A stretch of 64,000 bases of DNA, taken from the NCBI GenBank assembly GCA_003952965.2, contig CM025853.1, positions 18,071,364-18,135,363 on the forward strand. The letters run 5' to 3'. This document shows positions 12,522 through 25,254 of this stretch, piece by piece (within the stretch, counting starts at the first letter, position 1; every line of letters starts with the position of its first letter). Below the pieces are notes generated by a model. The model saw only the letters and a program-made list of their open reading frames with translations. It did not search any database and was not told the DNA's origin. Origin of the DNA: Morella rubra (lineage: Eukaryota; Streptophyta; Magnoliopsida; Fagales; Myricaceae). The position numbers were made by a program, and so were the translations under genes.

Positions 12522-12533
12522 TGGTATCAGAGC
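12522..12533 (+). other. Primer-binding site (tRNA-Met type)
   Basis: TGGTATCAGAGC lies two bases after the 5' LTR. It is complementary to the 3' end of initiator tRNA-Met, the usual primer of plant Copia elements. Confidence 0.85.
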
Positions 12534-12539
12534 TGAGGT

Positions 12540-14170
12540 TTAATATTTTTCTATGACAACCCTTGTTAGTTCTTCGTTGGCTGAAGGTCAATCCACTAAT
12601 AGACCTCCTTTGTTCAATGGAACTGCTACAACTATTGGAAAGCTAGGATGAGGATTTATATCCAAGCCGTGGACTATGAACTGTGGAGAGTTATCTCAAA
12701 TGGTCCTAAATTTCCTAGAGACAAGGAAGGTAAGTTAAAAGATGAAAAGAGTGGGATGAAGATGATCTTAAGATTATGTCTTTAAATTCTAAAGCTATGA
12801 ATGTGTTGTATTGTGCACTTGATTCAAATGAATTTAATCGTATTTCTGGTTGTGATACCGCAAACAAATTTGGGACAAACTTCAAGTGACCCATGAAGGT
12901 ACGAATCAAGTCAAAGAAAGCAAGATTAGTATGCTTGTTCATAGTTATGAGCTTTTAAGATGAAACCGATGAAATATTTCATCTATGTTTACTCGCTTTA
13001 CCGATATTATAAATGGTCTTAAATCTCTTGGTAAAGAATATACTAATGTTGAAATGGTGAGAAAGATTCTTAGGTGTCTACCAAAAGCTTGGGAACCCAA
13101 GGTCACCGCCATTCAAGAAGCTAAAGACTTGACAAAGCTTTCTTGGATGAGCTCATGGGATCTCTCATGACACATGAGATGAACCAAGTAAAGGAAGATG
13201 AGGATGAAGGAAAAGGAAAAGAGGCATTGCCTTGAAAGCCTCATGCTCTAATGATGATGAGTCTTCCGAAGATGATGAAGAAATGACATTGTTCACCAAG
13301 AGATTCAAGAAGTTCTTCCGGAAGAAACAAGGAGATAAAAGATTTCAAGGAAGACAAGCTACAAAGGAGATAGTAGCAAGAAGAATGACATTATTTGCTT
13401 TGGATGCAAGAAGCCGGGACATATTAAGACGGATGCCCCAACCTTGAATCCATAAGAAATCCAAGAATTTCAAAAACAAGAAGAAAGCCTTTTTGGCTGC
13501 ATGGGGAGAGTCCGATGAAAGTGATAGTGATGTGATGTGATGAAGAAGTTGCAAATCTATGCTTCATGGCAAAGGAGAATGAAGATGAGGTACAAGACTC
13601 TTCAATTTGTTCTTCTCATTTGATGAATTACAAGATGCTTTGATGAACAATATCTTGAATTGAAAAGAGTGTTTTCAAAGTATTGTTGTCTTAAAAAGAA
13701 CCTTGATGCACTTATTCAAGAAAATGATACCTTGAAATACCAAGTTGTTTCTCTTGGAGAGAATCTTGCAAGAGTCACAAAAGAAAATGAGAAAATCTTG
13801 CAAGAAGAGTCAAATGATTTGAAATCTGAAAACATTGATTTAAAAAAGAAAGTTGACTCTCTCACTAAAGATCTTGCAAGATTCACTCAAGGAAAAAGAA
13901 ACCTTGATATTTTTTTGGTTCCCAAAATGTTGTTTCAACAAAAGTGGCATTGGTATGATTCTTTAATGATCAAAAGCTTATCTTATATGATCATTAAATC
14001 ATCTACATCATTTACATTATGTAACTTTTGTGGAAAGAATGGACACATTTCACACACTTGTCCAACTAGAAAGAAATCCACTCATGGGATCAAATTTGTG
14101 TGGATCAAAAAGACAAGGTGAAGGAATTTATTTCTAACACCAAAGGACCCAAAAAGATTTGGGTACCAAA
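12540..14170 (+). pseudogene. Sirevirus gag region
   Basis: Holds a gag-like segment typical of Sireviruses (for example VTAIQEAKDLTKLS), an acidic Ser/Asp/Glu-rich stretch, a predicted coiled coil, and a CCHC zinc knuckle (CNFCGKNGHISHTC) near 14020. Broken fossil; no functional product expected. Confidence 0.75.
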
Positions 14171-14199
14171 AATCAAGAATTGATTCCTTTTTGCAGAGT

Positions 14200-17070
14200 G
14201 CTTGAAGTCCAATGAAACCAAGGAACATTGGGTCTTGATAGTGGATGCTCCAAGCACATGACCGGAGACAAGAGTTGGTTTAACTCTCTTTGTCTCAAAG
14301 GAAAGGGTTCGGTTACTTTTGGTGACAATGGCAAAGGAAAAATACTTGGTGTTGGTAGCATTGGTATGTATCCTAATCCTATTATTGAGAATGTACTTTT
14401 TGTTGATGGTTTAAAGCATAATCTCTTGAGTATTAGTCAATTATGTGACAAGGGAAACCGAGTCATTTTTGAATCATCAATATGTCTTGTTGAGAATATT
14501 GAAAGCAAGAAAGTCTTGTTTGTTGGACATAGATTTGAAAATGTGTACATTGTTCATTTAGAGAGCATCTCCTCAAAAAATATAAAATGTTTTTCAGCTC
14601 TAAATGACAAGGATAGTTGGTTGTGGCATAGAAGGCTTGCTCATGCAAGCATGGACTTGATTTCAAAACTAGCCAAAAAGAATCTTGTTTCGGGTTTGCC
14701 TAACCTTATTTTTGAAAAGGACAAAATTTGTGCAGCTTGTCAAAAAGGCAAACAAACCAAAACCTCTTTTAAGCCCAAAAATGTGGTGTCCACTTCTAGG
14801 CCACTTCAACTTCTACACATGGACTTATTTGGTCCAACCCGAACATTGAGTTTGGGTGGCAAACGTTATGGCTTTGTTGTTGTTGATGATTTCAGTAGAT
14901 TCACATGGGTTCTATTCCTAGCTCATAAAGATGAGGCTTTTCATGCTTTTGAAAAACTTAGCAAGAGAATTCAAAATGAAAAAGGTTTTGCTATTTCTAG
15001 CATAAGGAGTGATCATGGAAAAGAATTTGAAAATTCCTCCTTTGAAAAGTTTTGTGGTGAAAATGGTATTAACCATAACTTCTCGGCTCCTAGAACTCCT
15101 CAACAAAATGGTGTTGTAGAGAGGAAGAATAGGACTCTTGAAGAGATGGCTAGAACCTTGCTATGTGAAAACAACTTGCCTGATTACTTTTGGGCTGAAG
15201 CAATTAGCACAAGTTGTCATGTTATGAACCGTTGCATGATTAGACCTATTCTTAAGAAAACTCCATATGAGCTATGGAATGATAGAAAACCCAACATTGG
15301 TTATTTCCATGTTTTGGATGCAAATGCTTTGTGCTCAACAACAACAAAGACAATTTGGGTAAGTTCGATGCAAAAGCGGATGAAGGTATATTTCTTGGTA
15401 TTCAACTTCTAGTAAAGCTTATCGTGTTTTCAATAAACGTACTTTGTTGTTGAAGAATCAGTCCATGTTGTTTTTGATGAATCTAACAATCTTGTGAAAA
15501 GAAATGATGAAGATATTATAGATCTTGACAAAGAGGTTGAGAAACTTGCTATAAATGAAGATAAGGAAGAAACACTGTACAAGAGCAAGATCTCAAGAAT
15601 CACAAGAAGAAGGTCAACAAGTCAACAATGATCTACCAAAGTCTTGGAAATACATCAAGAGTCATCCTCTTCAGCAAATTATTGGTAATGTTGAAAAAGG
15701 GGTAAGCACTCGCTCTTCTATAAACCAAGCTAATAATTTTGCCTTACTTTCTCAACTTGAGCCTAAGAACTTTCTAGAGGCTAAAGATGATGAAAGTTGG
15801 ATCCATGCTATGGAAGAGGAATTAAAACAATTTGAGAAAAATCAAGTATGACATCTAGTTCCTAGACCCAAGGATTATCCAATTATTGGCACAAAATGGG
15901 TTTTTAGAAACAAAATGGATGAATCGGGGTTGTAGTGAGGAACAAGGCAAGATTAGTAGCCCAAGGTTACAATCAAGAAGAGGGATTGATTTTGATGAAA
16001 CTTTTGCTCCTGTTGCTCGTTTAGAATCTATACGTATGTTACTTGCTTTCGCTTGTTATAAAGATTTTAAACTCTTTCAAATGGATGTAAAAAGTGCATT
16101 CCTAAATGGATTCCTCACGGAAGAAGTGTATGTTGAGCAACCACCGGGCTTTGAAGATGAAAAGCTTTCAAATCATGTGTACAAGCTCACAAAGGCACTT
16201 TATGGCTTGAAACAAGCACCTCGGGCATGGTATGAACGTTTAAGTTCTTTTCTCATTGAAAATGGTTTTTCACGAGGTAAAATTGATACTACTCTTTTCA
16301 CTAAAGAAAAAGATAATGAATTGCTAATGGTTCAAATTTATGTCGATGACATTATTTTTGGATCAACTAATGAATCTTTGTGTCAAGAGTTCTCACAAGT
16401 CATGCAAGGTGAATTTGAGATGAGCCTCATGGGAGAATTGAACTACTTTCTTGGCCTCAAATCAAACAAAGCAATGAGGGCATCTTCATCAATCAAGCAA
16501 AGTACACAAGAGATCTTCTCAAAGATTTAGTATGGACAACTCAAAACCTATGAGCACACCTATGAGTCCATCTACAAAAATGGAAAAGGATGAGAAAGGT
16601 AAGGATGTGACCAAACAAAATATCGAGGTATGATTGGCTCCTTACTCTATCTTACCGCTAGTAGACCGGATATAATGTTTAGTGTATGCATGTGTGCTAG
16701 ATTCCAATCTTGTCCTAAGGAATCTCATCTCCTTGCGGTTAAAAGAATTTTTAGATATCTTGTTGGCACTCAAAATCTTGGTTGTTTTATCCCAAGAGTG
16801 TTGAATTTAATTTACAAGGATACTCGGATGCGGATTATGCTGGTTGTAAAATTGATAGAAAGAGTACTAGTGGTGCATGTCAATTTCTTGGACCTCACTA
16901 GTCTCTTGGTGTTGTAAGAAACAAAATTCCGTGGCTCTATCAACCACGGAAGCTGAGTATATTGCCGTGGGCAATTGTTGTGCACAAGTATTGTGGATGA
17001 AACAACAATTGGAAGATTTCAATCTTCATTATTCTCTCATCCCAATAAAATGTGACCCGAGCTGGTGAGG
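14200..17070 (+). pseudogene. Sirevirus pol region
   Basis: Parts in Copia order: protease with the active-site triplet in LDSGCSKHMTGD; GAG-pre-integrase (WLWHRRLAHASMDLI) with CAACQKGK; integrase core (HMDLFGPTRT, VVVDDFSRFTWV, IRSDHGKEFEN); reverse transcriptase (TFAPVARLESIR, QMDVKSAFLNG, YVDDIIFGS); and RNase H (STTEAEYIAVGNC). Broken fossil. Confidence 0.85.
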
Positions 17071-17599
17071 CTTGGCTTTCGTGGGGTTGACCCCCCTTAA
17101 TTATGTTATTGATTGCATTGGACATGTTCTGATTTGTGTTTAAATTGCTCTCAGTTCGTTTCCTATTAAAATCATGCTTACTCCTTGTGAAATTATTGCA
17201 TGTATTCTTTTTGCATGACATGTGTCAACACTTGGTAAAACAAGTGTCAGCACTTCTGGTATTTTCATGGTGTTTCCACTGGAGAAGTATGTGTCGACAC
17301 CATACATTCATGTGTTGACACATAAGACTTCCTCCTGAGAGCCTTTTTAAAATGCATTATGGAGCATGTGCAATGTGTTGACACATTGAGCCAATGTGTC
17401 GACACATCTTTCGGGTGCATTATTTCAAAAACGGGAGGAACACATGTGCCATATTTATACTCTTTAGGGCAAAGGGGTCGGCACTTTATTTCTCCCCATC
17501 TCACAGAACTCTTTTCTCTCCCAAACGGGGCGAAATTCTCTCTCCCTCACATATTCCGTTTGCCCACCGCCTTATTCAAAAATTCCACTGCCGACAGCC

Positions 17600-18843
17600 T
17601 TTAAACTCCTCGCCTCACCTCTGCTGTGATGTCTTCCAGCCGCTCCAAGCTTCCCGCTCATCAAACGCCCTCTTCTGTCAATTCAAGGACACGAAGAAAG
17701 GGAGAAGCACTGAGGAACCCGCTCCTACTCTAGAGGCCTACATTTACAGGTCAGGGCTTTGTAAAAATCGTTTGTTCAAGATTTAGAAACCGAAAGGTCA
17801 TTGCTGGTCGTTGGGCAGATTTTAAATGGTTTAGTGAAAGTGGTTTGATTTTAAGGAGATGTTTGAATATCAGGGATGGAGTGTTCTTGTGAATTTGAAA
17901 GTGGATTGTTATGTTTATTTGGTGAAGTTGGTTTATGCAAACTTTCAATATTCAATATCTGATGATGCCAACAGCTATGTGAATGGAAAACAACTTGATT
18001 TGTCAGTTGCTTCATTGAATGCTTTGGCCTCTGCCCCTAATGATGGAAAGAAGTTCTTTGATGCCTATGGATGGATGGGTATGTCTGAAGTTGAGCCAAT
18101 AAATATTCTTAGAGTTGTGTTGGATAATCCAACCCTAGTGAAGTGATTAGACCCACTGCTAGTGATCTGTCAATACATAGAAGGATTTTGCATCATATGG
18201 TTAGCAATATCATTTTGCCACGGACTGGGAAATTTGAGTACATCACATTCCTAGAATTGTTTGTTATGTACTGTCTGATCACTCGGACTCATATGAATCT
18301 TGGCCATCTCATGCTCAATCATATGAAACCAGCCACTGAGAAGAAGAAACAAGGGCTCCCTTATGGATGTTTTTCACTCACATGTTTCATGCCCTTGAGG
18401 TTGATATGATAGGGGAAGTTAGAGAAAAACCAAAAGAATCTAAGGAGTATAACAAGAAAACTCTTAGGTTGATGGGTTTTATGCAAAATGAGGATGGAGA
18501 ATGGGTTAGGAAAGGTGTTGTGACACCTCACAAAGAAGGAGCAGGGGGTTCTGAATCTGAGGAAGAGAGTGAAGATGAGGAAGAGGAAGCCACTGCAAGA
18601 ACAGAAACACCTCCACCGATTGGATATTCCTCACGAAAGACCGTTGGTAGTTCTCATGAGCCTCGGTTGAATTCCCTTGAAGCTTCCATGGATGAGATAA
18701 AGGAGAACAGAAGAAATTGGCAAGAGTATGGAGGAATTGGCCACCTGTATGCAGACGGGTTTGAAGATATTAAGAAGATACTTGGTGCTCATACAGAGCG
18801 TTTTGGGACTCTTGATAAGGATGTGAGGCAACTTAAACTTTGA
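17600..18843 (+). pseudogene. Envelope-like / plant transposon protein region of Sirevirus
   Basis: An additional coding region lies between pol and the 3' LTR, the position of the envelope-like ORF in Sireviruses. Recognisable pieces include DDANSYVNGKQLDLS, IRPTASDLSIHRRILHHMV and GLPYGMFFTH-like residues, typical of the so-called putative plant transposon protein. Its C-terminal part has a strongly acidic Glu/Asp tract followed by a likely coiled coil. No convincing membrane anchor was identified. Broken fossil. Confidence 0.65.
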
Positions 18844-19630
18844 GTCCATAACAGCATCCATGTGGCTAGCAATGTGATTAGGAAATAGTGGAGACGTTCT
18901 CTAGGCCAACGAGCTCCATCTGGATAAAGATCGGAATCTGCGTCCTCGTGTCATAAAATGGACGTATTGGTTCTCTACGACTTGGTCAACTGGCTGAAGA
19001 AGTTTGATGTTGATCATCAGCCTCCTCCTTTTGATTCTCCCTAGCCTTCTATCCTTGACCTTCCCCTTCTCCTATTTTTTGATGATGCCAAAGGGGGAGA
19101 AATTAGTGACTATGCTGACTTCCTAGCTTTTGTAAAGGACATTCCATTTTGTACTTATCTTAGTTTGTCCTCTTATGCTTGTATTTATTTGGTTGACTAA
19201 ACTCTATGACTTGCCATTATCTCTGGTTATTATATGTCTCTATCGGTTTATTTATTATGTTCATATCTGTTGATTTTCTAATGGTGATTATAAGGGATTT
19301 AAAAAGTGATTATCTCTTTGCACTTAATGTTGGATATCTGAAAATTGCGTTACAGGTAATATTCCTCATCTTTTAATTCTCAATATATGAAGTCTTGTGA
19401 TTTGGATTGAAATGTTGAAGTTTGGGGGGTTTGGAGAAAGGTTTTGGAAGTGTTCTTTAGTGTTTTCAAAAATTTGGGAAACCTCCATATACAAAGGAAA
19501 CTCTTGCAAAATTTTTGTAAAATCTTAAAGTCCTTTTTGCTAAAATGTCATGAAAAACTCCTGCTTGTTCTCAGGGGGAGCTTTTCTATTTGTTAGCAAA
19601 TTGTTGTTTTTAAAATATTTTGTCATCATC

Positions 19631-19643
19631 AAAAAGGGGGAGA
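19631..19643 (+). other. Polypurine tract of Sirevirus
   Basis: AAAAAGGGGGAGA lies directly before the 3' LTR. A second, similar tract (AAAGGGGGAGAAA) lies near 19089. Duplicated polypurine tracts are a known Sirevirus trait. Confidence 0.8.
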
Positions 19644-19644
19644 T

Positions 19645-21218
19645 TGTTAGCCCAAGGTTGTTTTGCAAACAATCATAATTGATTTTGATGATAACAAAAA
19701 TTCTAAGTTTTGAAGACTTTTAGATTTTACCTTGTCAATCCACTATTTTCTAAGATATATTTTAAGGATTGAGGTTATTTCACAAAAATATTTCTAAGTG
19801 CACTTGAACACCATTACATAAGTTGATAAAATCAATTTTTCATATTGTAGGTGTTTAAAGATGAATTGGAGTGAAAACGACACTTTCAAAGTTGCTGAAA
19901 AACCTCTCTAGCACTTATAGTGTCGACACATTGCACTGTCTCCCGAAAGAACCGACTTCAGATCAAAACTTGTCAAATCTTGTCAACACATTGCACTGAG
20001 ACACCTTGAAGATAATAATGGGGGCCTCAGGATATTATATGAGTACTCGGATGTGGAAAGGTCGGGAAAATGTATGGACCTCGGGGACACCTCAGAATAC
20101 CTCGGGAACACCTCGGAGGTCGGAAATGGTAATAAGAAAGCACACCTCAGAGCACCTCAGAATAGTCGGTAATACTAATGGAGTTCAGGAAGTAAATAAC
20201 CGGGATAGATACCTCGGTTTGTAAAGAGGACAGGTGACAAACCGAGATAGATACCTCGATCAATAAAGGGGACCTCGGCTTAATGATGAGATGTACACAT
20301 TGCAGTCTACCCCGGCTATTAAAGGGGCACCTCGGGATAATGAAGAGATGTCGAACATTGCACTCCCGAGAGCTCTTCCAGATCAACTCATGCTGATTAT
20401 GCGCCGACACATACCACGATTTTTTGCTGAAATCCTGGAATGTTAACAGCTCCCCTCCAACGACTCTTTTAAAATCCCAGATGATTATTGAAGTGAAAAG
20501 TGGTATAAATAGAATAAGAAAAAAAGAAGAAGAAAAAAAAAACTCTTCGGTGATTCAAATTTGCAATTACTCTACGACCTATTTTCTAGAGAGAGAAAGT
20601 GCTTTAAAGAAGAGGGAAAACCGTATCTACCAAGAAAGCTTGTGCTCTCACCTACCAAACGTTAGCTTTCCTTTAAGAATCTTGTTCTCTTGCACTCTAT
20701 TGAGCTTTCCACTTGCTGATTCGGCTTAGAGAGCCTTTCCATACGCTTTGTACTTTCCACTTGCTTCATACAGCTGTAAGAGCCAAATCGTTGACATTCC
20801 ATTTTGTACCCATTCTTTGTAAAAACATGAGTGTTAGATAAACACTTGTCCTACTTGTGAGAGTAGAAGAAATCCCTTGGGTTTTGGGATTTGTGAAAGA
20901 GTTAAAGCGTGAGCTCAGAAAAACGCTTTGTAAAGGTTCTTTGGCACCCCGGAAGCTAAGGTGTATTTACTATTTGAAGAATAGTGAAGGAAGCCCAAGG
21001 AAGTAAATAGCCTTGGGAGTAGGCGTAGGCAAGAGTTGGCCGAAACACCTAAAAATACAGTGTCATCTCTCTAACTCTATCTCTTATTTTTTCATGCTCA
21101 TATCACTGCCCTTTGTGTTCTATGCTTTACTGTTATACTGTTCAAATTATTTTAAAAAAGATTTAAAATTTATTAAAACCCAATTCACCCCCCTCTTGGG
21201 TTGTTATTTAAACTTTCA
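19645..21218 (+). repeat. Sirevirus 3' LTR
   Basis: Same length and ends as the 5' LTR. Over the first 285 bases I count about four substitutions and two single-base gaps. The CTCGG cluster at about 20030-20340 keeps fewer intact copies than the 5' LTR, several reading CTCAG or CCCGG, as expected from decay of methylated CG sites. Confidence 0.9.
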
Positions 21219-21415
21219 ATTAAAATACAATAAACCCCTAAACTATTACCCTAGTATTAAACAAAACCTCCAAGTTATAACTTGAGACAACTTACCCATT
21301 AAAACCATCTTTTCCATTGTGAGTTGCTCCATTACCACAGTAGCATTTTAAGTTAGAAGATTTTTGATAGAGATGTTGTAAGTTTGGGGATGTATTTGAT
21401 ACAGTGGTAGTAGTG

Positions 21416-24400
21416 ATAGGGTCCTTGACCTAGGCCCCTAACCAATGCCCAAACCCCTCACAAGTGCGAACTTGTGAGTACACGCGGCAAGCATATGCCT
21501 CAAGGATGATGCTCGATTGGTCGTCCCATTGAGGTACTAATTATAACTCGAGCACAATTTTTGTTATTTTTGGATGTATGAAAAGAGAAATTAAGAGAAA
21601 AAATGGATGATTGAGAAGGTGGATGATAGGAACCACACGCCTAGGCTAGGTTGGGCTGACACCCAAAACTAGCTAGACAATGAGGCTTTGTAAGCCTTTC
21701 CCCTATGGATTTTAAGCTTCTGCACAAACAAGTACTCACAGATAAGCAAGCCTAAACCACCCAAGGATGACCTAGAACCTGATAGGCGGAACAATGATAA
21801 GAGAAGACCAGAGCTCAATATGCAATGCTCCCTCTACATTTCAAGCTCTCATGAATTCCATATTTCGGCCTTATTTGCGCAAATTTATATTGGTCTTTTT
21901 TGATGATATTCTAATCTATAGCCCCAATTGGACCATGCATCTTGAACATGTTTGATAAGCTTTTGAAATTTTAAGGCATCATCAATTTTTTGTCAAGCTT
22001 AGCAAGTGTGCTTTTGGCCAACAAGAGCTCGAGTATTTGGGTCATATTGTTACCTCTCATGGGGTAAAGGTGGATCAAAATAAGATCTCAGCCATGGTTA
22101 GATGGCCCCGTCCTACTAACATTTCAAAATTGCGTGGTTTTCTAGGCCTCACAGGTTATTACAGGAAATTTGTGCGTAACTATGGCATGACAGCTCGGCC
22201 TTTAACCAACTTATTGAGGAAGGGGCAATTTGGATGGAGTGAGGAAGCTGAAGCCGCCTTTCAAGCACTAAAGAAGGCCATGACTTCAACACCTACACTT
22301 GCCATTCCAAACTTTAATGCTGATTTTGTGATAGAGACAGATGCCTCAGGTGGAGGGATAGGCGCGGTTCTCACTCAGCAAGGCAAACCAGTGGCTTATA
22401 TGAGCAAGACGTTGGGTGTTTCCAAGCAATCATGGTCTACTTATGCTAAGGAGATGTTGGCTATTATTGAGGCTATTCGAACATGGAGGCCATATCTATT
22501 GGGAAGGAAATTCTTTATTCAAACTGACCAAAGAAGTCTCAAATATTTATTGGAGCAGCGCATCATCACACCGGAACAACAAAACTGGGTGGCAAAAATG
22601 ATGGGGTACGATTATGAAATACTCTACAAACCTGGTCGTGAGAATTCAGCCGCAGATTCCTTATCTAGAGTTACAAGTGGGCCAACACTTAATGCTATTT
22701 CCATACCCCAAATTGCATTATGGGAAGAGATTAAAAAGGCTGCTGAGGTGGACGACTATATGCTTAAAATCAAAAAAATGGCTTCAGAGAATCCGGGAAG
22801 TCCTTATTGGTGGCGTGAAGGACTAATATTTTGCAAAAACAGAGTCGTGGTACCTCCTAACTCAACCATTCTTCAGCAATTGTTACGGGAATTTCACGAC
22901 TCCCCTATTGGCGGCTACTCAAGTGTCCTACGCACGTATAAGAGGTTGGCTCAGCAATTTTATTGGCCTTCTATGTACAAGGTAGTGCAAGAATATGTGG
23001 CTACTTGTGATGTTTGTCAGAGAGCTAAGGCAGAAACCCTTTCACCAGCCGGCTTAATACAGCCTCTTCCAATTCCTTGCCAAGTTTGGGATGATATAAC
23101 GTTAGATTTTGTCGAAGGTCTTCCTTTTTCAAATGGACAAGACGCTATTCTAGTGGTAGTGGATCGGCTAAGCAAATATGCCCACTTTATTACTTTAGCT
23201 CATCCATTTTCGGCCAAAGTAGTGGCAGAAAAATTTGTTGAGGGCGTTGTCAAACTCCATGGCATGCCACGGTCCATAGTCAGCGATCGTGATGCTATTT
23301 TTATAAGCCAATTTTGGAAGGAGTTCTTTAAAATGTCGGGGACCCAATTGAAAATAAGTTCAGCTTATCATCCGCAGACAGATGGACAAACGGAAGTCAT
23401 GAATCGTTGTGTTGAGCAATATTTGCGTTGCTTCATTCATCACCAACCTCGCAAGTGGAGTCTTTTTCTACCATGGGCTAAGTTTTGGTATAACACAGCC
23501 TATCATGCATCCACGGGCATGACTCCATTCCAAGCTTTGTATGGGAGGTTACCGCCAGATATCCCTATTTATCAAGTGGGTGCATCGCCTGTTAATGAAG
23601 TGGATAAAAACCTGGTTGCTCGTGATGAGCTTTTAAGACAATTAAAGCAGAATTTACAGAGGGCTAGTAACAGAATGAAACAAATGGCAGATAAGGGTAG
23701 AAGAGACATTGAGCTTCAAGACAGAGACATGGTTTTTCTCAGGCTTCATCCTTATCGACAACAAACTGTTTTTCGACGACCACATGTAACCTTCCGCTCT
23801 TCAAAGACCTTCGACTACCTTGACAAAAGAAAGACCAAGTAGCGAGAGACCTACGCCCACCACAAATGCTCATTCCATGCCAATGCACTTCTAGGGGAGG
23901 GACCACCACTTCTCCCCTAGTTTCCCTCACAAGGCAGAACCACGACTAAGTGAGAGTCTAGCATGAAAGAACCACATCCATGCTAGCCCAAGGTTGGTGA
24001 TAGGGGGCTACCTGCATTAAGAAAAGGGCACTGAGGCCAAAAGCTCCTTTAGAGACTCTCTTTGATAAATATTCAATTGAATGCCTTACAATGGTGCCAT
24101 GGAGGGGTAACATAGTACCTCCATGGGCTTGGGCGGCAAGGCCTTTCATTGTAGAGAGAAGCCTTGCTTACCACACAAAATCATATCTCCTAAGATCTCC
24201 TAAGATCAAGCAAAGGCCAAAAGGAAAGATCTTGAAAGGATCTTCCTTGGTGGCCAAAACTTGCCTAATGACTCTAAGGTGGCCAACCATATGCTTCCAT
24301 AATGGAAGCAAATGTCAAATGCCACCTAAGCACAAAATCCTCATAATATCAATAAATGATCAATCTTCCCAAAATTGGACCAAGATTGTTTCCTTAATTG

Positions 24401-25011
24401 ACTCAAGCCAACATGACAATGTTTTGACTACAAAGTAATTAAACATAACACCCATAAATTGGGGCTTTAGCCATATAGGGATGGGTTGCCCTAAATGGTT
24501 CTTCATTGTCGCCCATGGTGGTTGTCGCCACCTTGCTCCGCCGCCGCTCCACCATCTTGTGGGGTGATAATGTCAATCAACTCCTTGTGGCTTCTTAGAT
24601 CCTTTGGAATCAACCTCTCATGTGCTCCGCCGTCTCCGGTGGCATTGGGGTAGTGCTACCAATCTATACCTCTTGGTCTTAGGAACCTTCTCGAATCAAC
24701 TCCTCATGCACGTGCGATGGTGCTACCGTGGCTGGTGGCCATGTGCTGGTGCCATCAATGTGCTCTACCAACTATCCCAAGTCTTCTAGTATTATCGCTT
24801 AATAGGCCCATCTTATGTCATTATGTCGCTCGATGTCTAGGTTGGTGTTGTCTGTAGGCATTGGCTTTGCCAAGTTGCCTCCATACGCGCCATGAGCAAG
24901 TCCACTCGCCCCTAAGGCTTTGCAAAGCATGCTTGCAAGCCTTGTTGCATTGGGGTCTCTTGGAGGATTCCTGTCAAGTAGTTCCCGCGCCGGAAAGGGG
25001 CGATTAGCATA
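21416..25011 (+). mobile_element. Partial Gypsy element, chromovirus-like (possibly Reina)
   Basis: The pol part (about 21826-23842) contains the end of reverse transcriptase ([10 protein letters not shown]), RNase H, the integrase zinc-binding segment (CDVCQRAKAE) and integrase core (SDRDAIFISQFWKEFFKMSG, YHPQTDGQTEVMNRCVEQYL). A 601-codon frame remains open, so this copy is not very old. Boundaries are inferred from where the surrounding MITE resumes. The ends show no obvious LTR pair and no clean target duplication, and the non-coding flanks at 21416-21820 and 23850-25011 are not recognised. Incomplete and not autonomous. Confidence 0.7.
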
Positions 25012-25254
25012 TAGGTAATTTACAATAAATCCCACAAACTATCATCCCAATATCAAATACACCTCAAACTTACAACACATTCAACTCACACATGACAAAA
25101 CCCATCTAATTTAACAGTCTATAAACAGTCCATGGGGTAACAAGCAACTGAAAAGATGGTTTTGGAAGCTGAGCATCACGAGTAATAGTTTAGGGGTGGA
25201 TTTGATACTAGGCTAATAGTTCGTGGGAGATTATTATAATTTACCCTATTTTTT

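Larger units (their letters stand above)
10946..21218 (+). mobile_element. Sirevirus (Maximus/SIRE-type Copia) retrotransposon
   Basis: A nearly full-length Ty1/Copia fossil with paired 1,574-bp LTRs, a tRNA-Met primer site, gag, pol (protease, integrase, reverse transcriptase, RNase H in Copia order), an envelope-like region after pol, and purine tracts before the 3' LTR. Together these mark the Sirevirus lineage. It is broken, with roughly ten interruptions across its coding parts. The LTRs differ by only a few percent by eye, mostly C/T and G/A changes, suggesting insertion within the last few million years. It lies 4 bp inside a MULE-type MITE. No matching 5-bp duplication was found at its two ends. 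Confidence 0.85.
10942..25246 (+). mobile_element. MULE-type inverted-repeat MITE, split by two retroelements
   Basis: Surviving pieces are 10942-10945 (GGGT), 21219 to about 21415, and about 25012-25246 ending TTTACCC. The outer arms are mutual inverted repeats (AACTATTACCCTAGTAT on the left; the complement of ATACTAGGCTAATAGTT on the right), and the inner arms also pair (GTTGTAAGTTTGGGG with the complement of CCTCAAACTTACAAC). An 8-bp duplication TATTTTTT lies at 10934-10941 and 25247-25254. With the insertions removed, the element is about 440 bp, similar to the MITEs at 25.6 and 57.3 kb, which also begin GGGTAA. The duplication is T-rich, so some chance match is possible. Confidence 0.6.

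Noticed and set aside
12522-12533. tRNA gene fragment TGGTATCAGAGC
   Set aside because: It is the retroelement primer-binding site complementary to tRNA-Met, with no cloverleaf around it.
23996-24010. TGATAGGG recurring at 21415 and 23996 as Gypsy LTR starts
   Set aside because: The similarity does not extend beyond about 8 bases, so it does not define an LTR pair.
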